Shown here piece by piece: positions 12,628 to 20,619 of a stretch of DNA of 64,000 nt. Each line of letters starts with the position of its first letter. Within the stretch, counting starts at the first letter, position 1. Origin of the DNA: JAOBAU01 sp034667465 (GTDB lineage: Bacteria > Acidobacteriota > Thermoanaerobaculia > Gp7-AA8); assembly GCA_034667465.1 (NCBI GenBank), contig JAXDJV010000003.1, forward strand, positions 163,723 to 227,722, written 5' to 3'. The notes beneath the pieces were generated by a model. The model had not been told where the DNA came from. It was given only the letters and a program-made list of their open reading frames with translations, and searched no databases. A program made the translations under genes and the position numbers.

Positions 12628-13682
12628 GAACGATCGCAGTTTTGGTGTCGGTCGCGGCGGGAATGTTCGCGCACAGCTTCAACACGACGGCGCCTCGTCA
12701 TTCACCACGCGTGGCGCATGTCGGCACCATTCACGGTCAATGCGTCGACTGCGATGTCAACTACAGCCTCGCGACCCTTCACTTTCAGTCGAGTCAGTCC
12801 GGGTTCGCGACCGCCTCCTTCCTGCCACGAGGTAACGGATCAGGGCTCTCTACGGTGGTGCGAACGAGCGATGGTGGTCGCCTCTGGAAGCCATTGCCCT
12901 TCACTCAACAACGCTCGGCTGAGCAGACACCAGCGGTGTTCTTCATCGACGCGGAACACGGCTGGATCTCTTCATATGATTCGTGGACCGCGCAGGGTTT
13001 ACTGAGCCGCACATCCGACGGCGGCGAGTCGTGGACGCATGCAGCATCTCCGGTTGTTTACGATCTGCAGTTCTTCAGTAAAACCGACGGGTATTCGGTC
13101 GCTAAGGTTCAGGGCGCGACGTGGTTCCGGAGCACGAACGACGCAGGCGCTACGTGGCGAGCGACTCTTCTGCCGTTCTCCTACATCGATGCGATGTCGT
13201 TCTTCGACCGCAAAGTTGGCGTCATTGCAGGAACGGGAGGCGGCTCCATCATCGCCGCGACACGCGACTCCGGCGCGCACTGGAGTGCCGCGCGCCTCCC
13301 GGCCGGCTTCAGCGGTGCGCGTGCCAGCTTGGTACGTTGGCGCAACACCACGAGCGCGCTCGCTGTACTGCAGCCAGCGAACGACGGCTCGCTGCTCGTC
13401 GAATCCACCGACTCCGGCACGACGTGGTCGAGGATCTCGGCGCCGCCCTTTCACTCCCGCAGACTTCGAATCTCTGAGATCGTGACTGGTGGCGGCCACG
13501 CGGCGATCGTTTTTTACGAAGTTGACCGTAGTGCGTTTGTTGCCGTGACGCGTGACGGCGGACGAACGTGGAAAACAACGCCGATCCCCGCAACCGTCAA
13601 TTCATGTCAAAGAATCGGTGAACGCTTCACCTGCAGTTCCGGAATGGATCTCCTTGCATTCGAGCTTCGCCTTAAACCGTAG
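12624..13682 (+). CDS. Exported BNR/Ycf48-like beta-propeller protein, possible periplasmic immunity protein
   Basis: ATG 12624 overlaps the stop of the orphan toxin (ATGA) and starts directly with a signal peptide (MRTIAVLVSVAAGMFAHS), giving 352 residues. An upstream in-frame ATG at 12612 is less likely. At least six blades carry the BNR/photosystem-assembly pattern: TSDGGRLW, TSDGGESW, STNDAGATW, TRDSGAHW, STDSGTTW and TRDGGRTW. Such propellers are usually binding scaffolds. It follows a predicted peptidoglycan hydrolase with tight overlap and is exported to the compartment where that toxin would act, so an immunity role is possible. The alternative is an unrelated exported propeller, since such proteins are common in this kind of genome. 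Confidence 0.7.
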   Translation: MRTIAVLVSVAAGMFAHSFNTTAPRHSPRVAHVGTIHGQCVDCDVNYSLATLHFQSSQSGFATASFLPRGNGSGLSTVVRTSDGGRLWKPLPFTQQRSAEQTPAVFFIDAEHGWISSYDSWTAQGLLSRTSDGGESWTHAASPVVYDLQFFSKTDGYSVAKVQGATWFRSTNDAGATWRATLLPFSYIDAMSFFDRKVGVIAGTGGGSIIAATRDSGAHWSAARLPAGFSGARASLVRWRNTTSALAVLQPANDGSLLVESTDSGTTWSRISAPPFHSRRLRISEIVTGGGHAAIVFYEVDRSAFVAVTRDGGRTWKTTPIPATVNSCQRIGERFTCSSGMDLLAFELRLKP

Positions 13683-13781
13683 GCGCCCGCTCCGGTCGAT
13701 CCCGACGCGGGCTGCTCTCGCCGTCTCAAGACACTGACGGACCGTAAAGTCGTCGGCGAAACAACGCGCTAAACTCCTCCC

Positions 13782-14039
13782 ATGCCCTGCGACCACACCG
13801 GCCCCGCGGAGCTCATCGAGCTCGCCGAGCGCTATCTGCGCGAACGCAACGTTCCATCCGAGCAATGGAACGGTGCGCGTTTCGCGTGGAGGGAAAACGT
13901 CGCCGAGCCGACGTACTGGACGTCAGTCGCACTCGAAGTCGAGCGCCGCGGGAACGACTGGATCGTCACGCGCCTCGATCGTTCGAATGACACGATCGCC
14001 GAGCACGACCTTGGGTTGCACGCGCTGCACCTGCCGTGA
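13782..14039 (+). CDS. Small hypothetical protein, 85 residues
   Basis: Starts MPCDHTGPAELIELAERYLRE and has no signal peptide or membrane segment. An N-terminal amphipathic helix is followed by alternating strand-like segments (TSVALEVERRGNDWIVTRLD), which suggests a small alpha+beta fold. It has high GC and good codon bias. It lies 27 nt before the binding-protein gene on the same strand, so it may be cotranscribed. Family not recognised. Confidence 0.55.
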   Translation: MPCDHTGPAELIELAERYLRERNVPSEQWNGARFAWRENVAEPTYWTSVALEVERRGNDWIVTRLDRSNDTIAEHDLGLHALHLP

Positions 14040-14066
14040 TGCGACGCATGTGACAATGCGCGCTCC

Positions 14067-15287
14067 ATGAAGCGTCTCGCGATCCTCCTCCCCGCTCTTC
14101 TCCTCGCCACTCCGCTCGCCGCCGCGAATGTGCGGCAGCGTCTCGTCGTCGCGCCGACGACGATCACCATCGGCGGGCTGTTCACGCTGAACGGTGACGG
14201 TTCGACGCTCGGCATCGCCAGCCGCGCGGCGCTCGACCTCGCCGCGCGCGACATCAATCTCGAATTCGATGCGCTGCAGCTTCCGTATCACGTCGAGACG
14301 GTGATCAAAGACACGGTGCACTCGCCGGAGACGGCCGGCTACGACCTCGTGCAACTCGACAACCGCGGCGCGACGTACGTCATCGGGCCGCAGTCGAGCG
14401 CGGAGGCGGCTTTCCTCGTCGACTACGTGAACGCGCACAACATCATCCTCATCAGCCAGGGAAGCACGGCGTCATCGCTGGCAATCGCCGGCGACAATCT
14501 CTTCCGGCTCGCGCCGAACGACAAGCTCGAAGGCGCAGCGATCGCGGCGCTGATGCACGCCGACGGGGTCGACACGCTCGTCCCGATCTGGCGGACCGAT
14601 GCCGGCAACGTCGGACTCCGCAATTCGACCGCGAAGTCGTTCGCCGCGCTCGGCGGAACCGTGCTCGCCGGCGTTTCGTACGACGCGTCGACGACCGACT
14701 ACACGTCCGTCGTCAACTCGCTCAACACGAGCGTCCGCAACGCGCGCAACGCGAATCCGAACGCGCACGTCGCCGTCTATCTCGCCGCCTTCGACGAAGC
14801 GGTCTCCGTTCTCGAGCCCGCCCGCGTTTCCACCGACCTCGGCGCGGTTCGCTGGTACGGCGGCGACGGCGTCACGCAAAGCCAGGCGCTCCTCGCGAAC
14901 GCGACGATCGCGCACTTCGGCGCCACCATCGCGCTCACCGCGCCGAACGTCGGCCTCGACGAAACGACGCGCGATCGATGGGAGCCGCTCAGCGCGGAGA
15001 TCAAAGCAAGCATCGGATTCGATCCCGATGCGTACGCACTCTCCGTCTACGACGCCGCGTGGGTCGCGGCGCTTTCGGCGGTCGAGTCGCGCAACATGCC
15101 GCAGTTGCGCCGCGCGTCGTTCGTTCGCAACGTGCAGCGCTACTGGGGCGTCACCGGCCCGACCGCGCTCGACGACGCGGGCGATCGGAAAATCAGTAAC
15201 TTCGACTTCTGGACGATGAAGGAAACGAACGGCACGGTCGAATGGCTGCGCACGGCGCAGTACGCGGGCGGGCACGTATCGCGATGA
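14067..15287 (+). CDS. ABC-type periplasmic substrate-binding protein, Leu/Ile/Val-receptor family
   Basis: 406 residues with a Sec signal peptide (MKRLAILLPALLLATPLAAA). The mature part follows the type 1 periplasmic-binding fold: TITIGGLFTLNGDGSTLGI, then ALDLAARDINLE, then YVIGPQSSAEAAFLVDYVN, then FRLAPNDKLEGAAIAALM, and a C-terminal DPDAYALSVYDAAWVAA. This is the Peripla_BP_6 pattern. No permease or ATPase genes lie nearby, so it is either an orphan receptor or a sensor-type binding protein. The ligand cannot be told from sequence. It ends 3 nt before the convergent FKBP gene. Confidence 0.85.
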   Translation: MKRLAILLPALLLATPLAAANVRQRLVVAPTTITIGGLFTLNGDGSTLGIASRAALDLAARDINLEFDALQLPYHVETVIKDTVHSPETAGYDLVQLDNRGATYVIGPQSSAEAAFLVDYVNAHNIILISQGSTASSLAIAGDNLFRLAPNDKLEGAAIAALMHADGVDTLVPIWRTDAGNVGLRNSTAKSFAALGGTVLAGVSYDASTTDYTSVVNSLNTSVRNARNANPNAHVAVYLAAFDEAVSVLEPARVSTDLGAVRWYGGDGVTQSQALLANATIAHFGATIALTAPNVGLDETTRDRWEPLSAEIKASIGFDPDAYALSVYDAAWVAALSAVESRNMPQLRRASFVRNVQRYWGVTGPTALDDAGDRKISNFDFWTMKETNGTVEWLRTAQYAGGHVSR

Positions 15288-15290
15288 GCT

Positions 15291-15775
15291 TCAGCGAACT
15301 CCGACCAACTCGACTTTGAAGACCAGCGTCGCATTCGGCGGAATCGGGCCGGAACCGCCCGCGCCGTAGCCGAGGTCGGGAGGAATGACGAGCGTCCGCT
15401 TCTCGCCGACTTTCATTGCGCCAACGCCTTCGTCCCAACCTTTGATCACCTGTCCCTGACCGACGGCGAATTCGAGCGGGCCGCCGCCACGCGAGCTGTC
15501 GAACTTCGTGCCGTCGGTCAGCCAGCCGGTGTAATGAACGCTCACGGTCTGGCCGCTCTTCGGCTGCGCGCCGCTGCCCGGCTGATCGATCGAATACTTC
15601 AAGCCCGAGGGCGTCGTCTGCAGATTCGCCGGCATCGCGAACGTATCGCCGCCGGCAGGCGCCGGAGCTGCGTCGTTGTCGTTGCAGCGGGAGTCGTCGC
15701 CGTCGCCTGCTCGGTGGCGGGTTTGGAGCAGGCGGCGAGGCATGCGGCCGTCGTGAGAATCAGAATCGTTTTCAT
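15291..15775 (-). CDS. FKBP-type peptidyl-prolyl isomerase lipoprotein, apparently frameshifted
   Basis: The FKBP domain is complete from about 15640 to 15291: TPSGLKYSIDQPG, VSVHYTGWLTDGTKFDSS, QVIKGWDEGVGAMKVGEKR and YGAGGSGPIPPNATLVF. It would catalyse prolyl cis-trans isomerisation. The domain frame extends upstream only as an unconvincing Arg-rich tail (ATG 15743). A different frame from ATG 15775 reads a clear lipoprotein signal, MKTILILTTAACLAAC, then SKPATEQATATTPAATTTT. The two frames meet in the low-complexity ACGACAACGACG stretch near 15680-15690. One missing base there would restore a normal FKBP lipoprotein. It is the last gene of a minus-strand group with DinB (13 nt) and DUF1203 (21 nt). 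If the lesion is real, an in-frame start near 15640 would give a cytosolic FKBP. Confidence 0.75.
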
Positions 15776-15788
15776 TCGAGAATTGTAC

Positions 15789-16259
15789 TCAGGCGCCGAG
15801 AATCCGCCGCACCATCATCAGCTGCCCGAGGTGATAGGCGTTGTGATCGGCGGCGAGAAGAATCTCGCGCAGCACCGTCTGCCCCGTTCCGTGCGGAATC
15901 GGCGCATCGAGATCGATCGAGCCGTCGGCTGCCAGCTCGCCGAACGCGCGCAGCGACGCGCGATACGCGTCGACGCTTTCATCCCACGCCGTCTCCGTCG
16001 GAGGCGCAGACGTCGCCGGCCAGTAACCGGACGGGAACTCCGGCGACACATGTGACGCATCGCGCGAGAATTCGAGAATGTCGGCGAGTGCGATGCGCAG
16101 ATGTTCGAGCAGTTCCCATGGCGAATGCGGCCCGCCATCAGGACGAATCCCGCGCAACTCGCGCGGGAAGTCTTTGACCGCGTCATCGAAGCGGATGTGC
16201 GCGTTGTCCCAGTCGAGAATGGAGCGAAGAAGATCGCGAAGAGCTTTGTCGTCTTTCAT
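15789..16259 (-). CDS. DinB-family protein
   Basis: 156 residues from ATG 16259, with AAGG 9 nt upstream; an in-frame TTG at 16268 is a weaker choice. It has the four-helix DinB pattern with metal-ligand-type histidines: ELLEHLRIAL near residue 50 and AADHNAYHLGQLMMVRRILG at the C-terminus. DinB-like proteins include metal-dependent thiol transferases and damage-induced proteins, so the precise reaction is unknown. It sits between DUF1203 and FKBP genes on the same strand with short gaps, suggesting an operon. Confidence 0.85.
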   Translation of the reverse strand: MKDDKALRDLLRSILDWDNAHIRFDDAVKDFPRELRGIRPDGGPHSPWELLEHLRIALADILEFSRDASHVSPEFPSGYWPATSAPPTETAWDESVDAYRASLRAFGELAADGSIDLDAPIPHGTGQTVLREILLAADHNAYHLGQLMMVRRILGA

Positions 16260-16280
16260 ACTTGTCAACCTTACAACTCC

Positions 16281-16781
16281 TTAGCTCCGGTCGAGACGAC
16301 ATGCGAAACAACCGTACGTCGGAAACCGCACGTGCAGGAACGCGGTGTCGGCGCGAGCGAAAAACTTCTCCACGACTTCCTGCGCGTTGGTTGCGTCAAC
16401 CAACGCCGCATCGACGATCTCTTCGGAACCGGAATACGCGCGAATCGCGAACTGCGAGCGGAGGTAATTCTGTTCAGAGCCAATCTCCAGAGCCTGACGG
16501 TCCACGGTTTCACCCGAATCGTTCGCCAATACGAAGACCGGGCCGAACTCCCTGTACGGTCCTGATTTTTCGAACGGTGAGAAGCTGGCAAGGAGCAGTT
16601 CTTCGCCCGCGCTGGCTCGTCGCAGCACGTCGCGGCACGGCTCGCCGCCGACCGCCCGCACGCGCTTCGCCGGCTGGCCCTGAGCGTCAAGACCTGTCGC
16701 TCGAAGTTGTTTCAGAAACTCGGTCGGGATCGGCGCAACTCGAGCGCTGAGTATGTTCGCTAAGGTTTCAACTTGTGTCAT
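16281..16781 (-). CDS. DUF1203 domain protein
   Basis: 166 residues from ATG 16781, chosen because a strong GGAGG (16790-16794) lies 8 nt upstream. The longer open frame to 16931 lacks such a site. Family landmarks are visible: GEPCRDVLRRASAGEELLLA, SPYR-like SGPYREFGPVFV, QFAIRAYSG, and the C-terminal TAFLHVRFPTYGCFACRLDR. These match DUF1203, a family of unknown biochemical role. Predicted cytosolic and first gene of the DUF1203-DinB-FKBP group. Confidence 0.85.
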   Translation of the reverse strand: MTQVETLANILSARVAPIPTEFLKQLRATGLDAQGQPAKRVRAVGGEPCRDVLRRASAGEELLLASFSPFEKSGPYREFGPVFVLANDSGETVDRQALEIGSEQNYLRSQFAIRAYSGSEEIVDAALVDATNAQEVVEKFFARADTAFLHVRFPTYGCFACRLDRS

Positions 16782-16859
16782 GAGCAAGTCCTCCAGTCCG
16801 TTTGGTAAGAGAACACGCGATTTCCCCTTCGCGTTCGGCGAAGTCGTTACGATATGCAA

Positions 16860-17453
16860 ATGAGAATTCTTGTCATCGGCGCCCAGGGAACTATCGGACG
16901 TGAAATCGTCAACGCGCTCGCCACCGAACACGAAGTGATCGGCGCGAGCCGCACCGGCTCGGACGTCACCGTCGACATCAGAGATGTCGAGTCAATCAAA
17001 GCGATGTACGCGAAAGTCGGCCGCGTCGACGCCGTCATCAGCGCAGCAGGCAGCGGCGCATGGAAAGCGCTCGAGCAACTGACCGACGAGGACTTCGTGA
17101 TCTCGCTCCGCTACAAACTGATGGGACAGGTCAACGTCATTCGCTACGGATTCGAGAACGTCAACGACGGCGGCTCGATCACGACGACGAGCGGCGTTCT
17201 CTCGCATACACCGGTGCGCGAAGGCGCCGCGATCAGTCTCGTGAACGCGGGACTGGAAGGTTTCACCCGCGCCGCCGCGCTCGAAGCCCCGCGCGGAATT
17301 CGCGTCAACGTCGTCAGCCCGCCGTGGGTGACGGAGACGCTCATCGCGATGGGCGCGACCGACACATCGCACGGCCTGCCGTCGGCCGAGGTCGCGAAGG
17401 CGTACGTGCGCAGCGTGACTGGTGGGGAGACGGGGAAGGTGATCGAGCCGTAG
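16860..17453 (+). CDS. Short-chain dehydrogenase/reductase (PRK07578-like)
   Basis: About 197 residues; ATG 16860 or 16854. It has a Rossmann start MRILVIGAQGTIGREIV with a GxxGxxG-type nucleotide site, then DAVISAAGSG, GSITTTSGVLS and IRVNVVSPPWVTETL. The usual YxxxK catalytic pair is replaced (AAISLVNAGLEGF: Ile and Asn). That replacement is typical of this compact subfamily, so it is not a sign of decay. The substrate is unknown. It is divergent from the DUF1203 gene. Confidence 0.85.
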   Translation: MRILVIGAQGTIGREIVNALATEHEVIGASRTGSDVTVDIRDVESIKAMYAKVGRVDAVISAAGSGAWKALEQLTDEDFVISLRYKLMGQVNVIRYGFENVNDGGSITTTSGVLSHTPVREGAAISLVNAGLEGFTRAAALEAPRGIRVNVVSPPWVTETLIAMGATDTSHGLPSAEVAKAYVRSVTGGETGKVIEP

Positions 17454-17459
17454 GCGCGG

Positions 17460-17846
17460 TCAAACCTTTCGAACCGGTCCGCGATAGCGTGCGAGTTGCG
17501 CGTCGGCGGTCAGAAGAGTGATGCCTTCGACGAGCGCCTGGGCAAGAAGCAGGCGATCGAATGGATCCTTGTGCAGCGACGGCAACCCGTCGGCGTTGAC
17601 GGCGTGCTCGCTCGTAATCGGCAATTCGCTATAGCCGTTATCGAGAAGACCGCGCCGAAGGACTCGCGGCTCAACGCGGAAGTCGATTCGGCCGAGAGCA
17701 TTCTTGATCGCAATCTCCCACATGCTCGCTGCGCTGAAGATCAGCTCATTGCCGGAATTGTTCAATTGCCTGCGCGCCGCTGCCGACAGATGTTCGGGCT
17801 GACCCGCGGCCCAGAGAAGAATCTGCGTGTCGAGCAGCAGTTTCAC
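17460..17846 (-). CDS. PIN-domain toxin ribonuclease, VapC-like (Sll0205 type)
   Basis: 128 residues. The PIN-fold acidic residues are present: LLLDTQILLWA (Asp6), ASMWEIAIKNALGRI (Glu) and HKDPFDRLLLAQA plus TADAQLARY (Asp). PIN toxins cleave RNA in a Mg-dependent way. The start overlaps the stop of the antitoxin gene by 4 nt (ATGA), the usual coupled antitoxin-toxin order. Confidence 0.9.
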   Translation of the reverse strand: MKLLLDTQILLWAAGQPEHLSAAARRQLNNSGNELIFSAASMWEIAIKNALGRIDFRVEPRVLRRGLLDNGYSELPITSEHAVNADGLPSLHKDPFDRLLLAQALVEGITLLTADAQLARYRGPVRKV

Positions 17847-18085
17847 GCCACGGTTCCGAACAGAGCGGCAATCTCGTTCTCGCCCATCCGATCGAAGTCA
17901 TCGGGGACTTCGATCTCACCTTTCAGAAAACCGAGCCGCTGCGGCTTCGGAGGCGCATCGATCGCCGTCACCCGTACCAGCGGCTTCCCCGCCTTCGCGA
18001 TAACAAAGCCCTCCCCGCGTGCCGCTCGATTGATGAGCCGCGAGAGCTGAGTCTTTGCTTCATGGATATTGACGGTCGTCATCAC
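17843..18085 (-). CDS. Phd/YefM-type antitoxin
   Basis: About 79-80 residues, MTTVNIHEAKTQLSRLINRA then GEGFVIAKAGKPLVRV, the Phd/YefM N-terminal DNA-binding pattern. The C-terminal half (FLKGEIEVPDDFDRMGENE) is the acidic toxin-binding tail. It is the first gene of the pair with the PIN toxin. Such antitoxins autorepress their operon, so the 76-nt gap to the divergent helicase gene probably holds the operator. Confidence 0.9.
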   Translation of the reverse strand: MMTTVNIHEAKTQLSRLINRAARGEGFVIAKAGKPLVRVTAIDAPPKPQRLGFLKGEIEVPDDFDRMGENEIAALFGTVA

Positions 18086-18161
18086 AGATAAACTAAGTTT
18101 GTGGAACTAAGTCTAAGTCATCGCCTCAACCACGTCAAATCTGTGACAACATCCCCAACCT

Positions 18162-19541
18162 ATGCCTTTTTCAACATTCGGACTTCACCCTGATCTTCTG
18201 CGCGGAATCAAAGAGCTTGGGTTCACGCGGCCCACTCCCATCCAGAACGACGCGATGCCTCCCGCGATCGCTGGTCGCGACGTCCTTGCGGCGGCTGCGA
18301 CCGGGAGCGGGAAAACTGCCGCCTTTCTGTTGCCGATCATGCATCGGCTCATCGGGAAAAAGCGGGGGACCACTCGCGCGCTGATCCTCACTCCGACTCG
18401 CGAACTTGCCGCGCAGATCGACGAGCATCTTCGCGACCTCGCGATCCACACTCCTATCTCAGGCGCGGCGATTTATGGCGGCGTCGGGATGGGGCCGCAG
18501 GAGCATGCGTTTCGCAGCGGCGTCGACGTACTCGTGGCCACGCCGGGACGTCTCCTCGACCATTTCAAACAGCCTTACGCGAAACTCGACGGGCTCGAAA
18601 TCCTCGTGCTCGACGAAGCGGATCGGATGCTCGACATGGGCTTCCTCCCCGACATTCGCCGCGTGCTGCGACACATCCCGACCAAACGCCAGACGCTGTT
18701 TTTCTCCGCGACGCTGCCGCCGCCGATCGTCGAGCTTTCGCAGGAGATGCTGAAGAAGCCGGCGATGATCTCGATCGAGCGCAAGGCGGAGCCGGCGGTC
18801 GGCATCGCGCAGTCGGTCTTTCCGGTCGGCGACGACCTGAAACTGGCGCTGCTCGACACGCTGCTGACGCGCGGCGAGATCCGCAGCGCGATCGTCTTCA
18901 CGCGCACAAAGCATCGCGCCAATCGCGTTTACGAACAGCTCGAAGGTCGCCGCGTCGGCGTGGCGCGCATTCACGGGAATCGCAGTCAGGTGCAGCGGAC
19001 CGACGCGCTGGCGGGATTCAAGTCCGGCAAATATCGGATCCTCGTCGCGACCGACATCGCCGCGCGCGGCATCGACGTCGAAGCGCTCTCGCACGTCGTC
19101 AACTTCGACGTTCCGCATCTGCCGGAGGACTACATCCATCGCGTCGGACGGACGGCGCGCGCGGAGATGACCGGCGACGCGATCACGTTCGTGTCACCAG
19201 AAGAAGAGACCGATCTGCGCGCGATCGAACGCGCCATCGGCAAGCGCTTGCCGCGCGTGACCGTTCCTGATTTTGATTACGCGCAGAAGCCGGCGCAGAA
19301 GCTCGAGATCCCGATTCAGGAGCGGATCGCGGCGATCCGTGCGCGCAAAGCGGAAGATCGTGCGCGCGCGGCGGAGAAAGCTGCGCGTCGCGCCGCGGCA
19401 CAGGGTGGCGCACCGGCGCCGGCTCGCAGCGCTGCGCGTCCGGCACAAGGAGCGTCCGCGCGACCGGCGCCATCGAGACCGCGGGACGGAAGTTCTTCGC
19501 CGGGGGCGACAAATCAGCATCGCAGGCGACGCGGACGCTGA
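18162..19541 (+). CDS. DEAD-box RNA helicase, RhlE-like
   Basis: 459 residues. All helicase motifs are visible in order: Q motif GFTRPTPIQNDA, motif I AATGSGKT (residues 45-52), PTRELA, TPGRLLD, DEAD (151-154), SAT, VFTRTKHRAN, HGNRSQVQR, VATDIAARGIDV and HRVGRTAR. The C-terminal 90 residues are Arg/Ala/Pro-rich and basic, as in RhlE-type helicases of ribosome assembly and RNA turnover. A perfect stem-loop follows the stop. Confidence 0.93.
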   Translation: MPFSTFGLHPDLLRGIKELGFTRPTPIQNDAMPPAIAGRDVLAAAATGSGKTAAFLLPIMHRLIGKKRGTTRALILTPTRELAAQIDEHLRDLAIHTPISGAAIYGGVGMGPQEHAFRSGVDVLVATPGRLLDHFKQPYAKLDGLEILVLDEADRMLDMGFLPDIRRVLRHIPTKRQTLFFSATLPPPIVELSQEMLKKPAMISIERKAEPAVGIAQSVFPVGDDLKLALLDTLLTRGEIRSAIVFTRTKHRANRVYEQLEGRRVGVARIHGNRSQVQRTDALAGFKSGKYRILVATDIAARGIDVEALSHVVNFDVPHLPEDYIHRVGRTARAEMTGDAITFVSPEEETDLRAIERAIGKRLPRVTVPDFDYAQKPAQKLEIPIQERIAAIRARKAEDRARAAEKAARRAAAQGGAPAPARSAARPAQGASARPAPSRPRDGSSSPGATNQHRRRRGR

Positions 19542-19545
19542 CACA

Positions 19546-19566
19546 AGGCGGCCGAAGCGGCCGCCT
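19546..19566. terminator. GC-rich perfect stem-loop between convergent genes
   Basis: AGGCGGCCG, AAG loop, CGGCCGCCT: a 9-bp perfect inverted repeat 5 nt after the helicase stop and 16 nt from the convergent gene's stop. It has no T-run, so intrinsic termination is unproven. The position suits a bidirectional terminator or 3'-end stabiliser. Confidence 0.5.
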
Positions 19567-19581
19567 CCACACCACGACGTA

Positions 19582-20055
19582 TCAGTTCTTCTCGTCCGCG
19601 CGGCGCCGCTCGAACGCCGACGTCACCACGTTGGCATCGGTCTGCACGAACGCGAACTCTTCGCCGCCGTCAGCGAGATAGCCGTTGTAGTGCGACGTCA
19701 CGCCGAGGTTGTCGGTGAAAACGATCGTCGTGACGCAGTCGGCGCCGACGGTGTACGTGCCGTTGTAGCGGCCGCGGACGATTCTGCCGTTCAGGCTCGC
19801 GGTGTAAACGCCGCTCATGACGCCGTTGCCGTCGAAGTACTCGCGGCCGACCTGCGCGAACGGCGTCCGCTGGCTCGCTTCGGCACCGGAGATGAGAAAC
19901 CCGTCCTGCGAATAGATGTACGAGCCTTTCAACGACGCCAGCGTGCACGGCGCATTCGGCGTCGTTCGACTCTTGTTCGATTCCATGCTGCCGGCGAAGG
20001 CGTTGACGGCGAGAAGCGCGATGGCGAGAGCGAGGGCAGCTCGGCGATTCATCAT
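19582..20055 (-). CDS. Exported hypothetical protein, 157 residues
   Basis: Signal peptide MNRRAALALAIALLAVNAFA, then a small beta-rich domain: CTLASLKGSYIYSQDGFL, REYFDGNGVMSGVYTASLNG and RYNGTYTVGADCVTTIVF. The G-Y/T-Y-x-G-x-G-x strand pattern is common in exported Acidobacteriota and proteobacterial proteins of unknown role. One cysteine pair may form a disulfide. It lies 7 nt after the GNAT gene on the same strand, so it is possibly cotranscribed. Confidence 0.7.
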   Translation of the reverse strand: MMNRRAALALAIALLAVNAFAGSMESNKSRTTPNAPCTLASLKGSYIYSQDGFLISGAEASQRTPFAQVGREYFDGNGVMSGVYTASLNGRIVRGRYNGTYTVGADCVTTIVFTDNLGVTSHYNGYLADGGEEFAFVQTDANVVTSAFERRRADEKN

Positions 20056-20062
20056 CGCGACA

Positions 20063-20584
20063 TCATAGTGCGCGCGCGAAAAGATCGACGACGATGCCGG
20101 GCGAGCGATGGCCGAGCTGCGCGCCGGTGTAGCGCGCTTCGTACGTCATGCCGAGGCGCGCCACGACGCGCTTCGACGCCTCGTTGCCGGCGTCGATGAT
20201 GGCGACGACGCGCGGACGTTTCAACACGTGCAGCACGTGATTCATCGCCGCGCCGCCGGCTTCAGTTGCATATCCGCGGCCCCACAAATCGCGCGCCAGC
20301 CACCAGCCGATCTCGAGATCGCCGGTCGTGCCGAGCGGCTGAATGCCTGTGATCCCGGCCAGACGTCCGGACGATTTCTCGATGAGCGCGCCCATGCACA
20401 CGCCATGTTCGGCGAGCTGCCGCGCCTGGCGCGCGAAGAGCTCGTCGAGCTCTTCCTCGGTGTACGGCCGGCCGCCGTGCACGAAACGCATGACTTCCGG
20501 GTCGAGCGTGATCGCGGCGAGCGGCGCGCGATCCTGCGGTTCCCACGGGCGGATGAGCAGACGGTCGGTCTCGAGACGAAACAT
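20063..20584 (-). CDS. GNAT N-acetyltransferase, RimJ/RimL type
   Basis: 173 residues: LETDRLLIRPWEPQDRAPLA at the start, LAGITGIQPL, then DLEIGWWLARDLWGRGYATE, the acetyl-CoA loop. The C-terminal RVVAIIDAGNEASKRVVARL is the AN-x-S-x-x-V/x-x-K-L-type motif. The substrate is unknown (a ribosomal protein N-terminus or a small amine). It is divergent from the RluA gene. Confidence 0.88.
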   Translation of the reverse strand: MFRLETDRLLIRPWEPQDRAPLAAITLDPEVMRFVHGGRPYTEEELDELFARQARQLAEHGVCMGALIEKSSGRLAGITGIQPLGTTGDLEIGWWLARDLWGRGYATEAGGAAMNHVLHVLKRPRVVAIIDAGNEASKRVVARLGMTYEARYTGAQLGHRSPGIVVDLFARAL

Positions 20585-20619
20585 GATCGAAGAGGATACG
20601 ACGTGCTACGGTGAGCTCG

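Noticed and set aside
16860..17453. Loss of the catalytic Tyr-Lys pair in the SDR as a sign of a dead enzyme
   Set aside because: The close PRK07578-like subfamily characteristically lacks the YxxxK pair, and the rest of the protein is intact.
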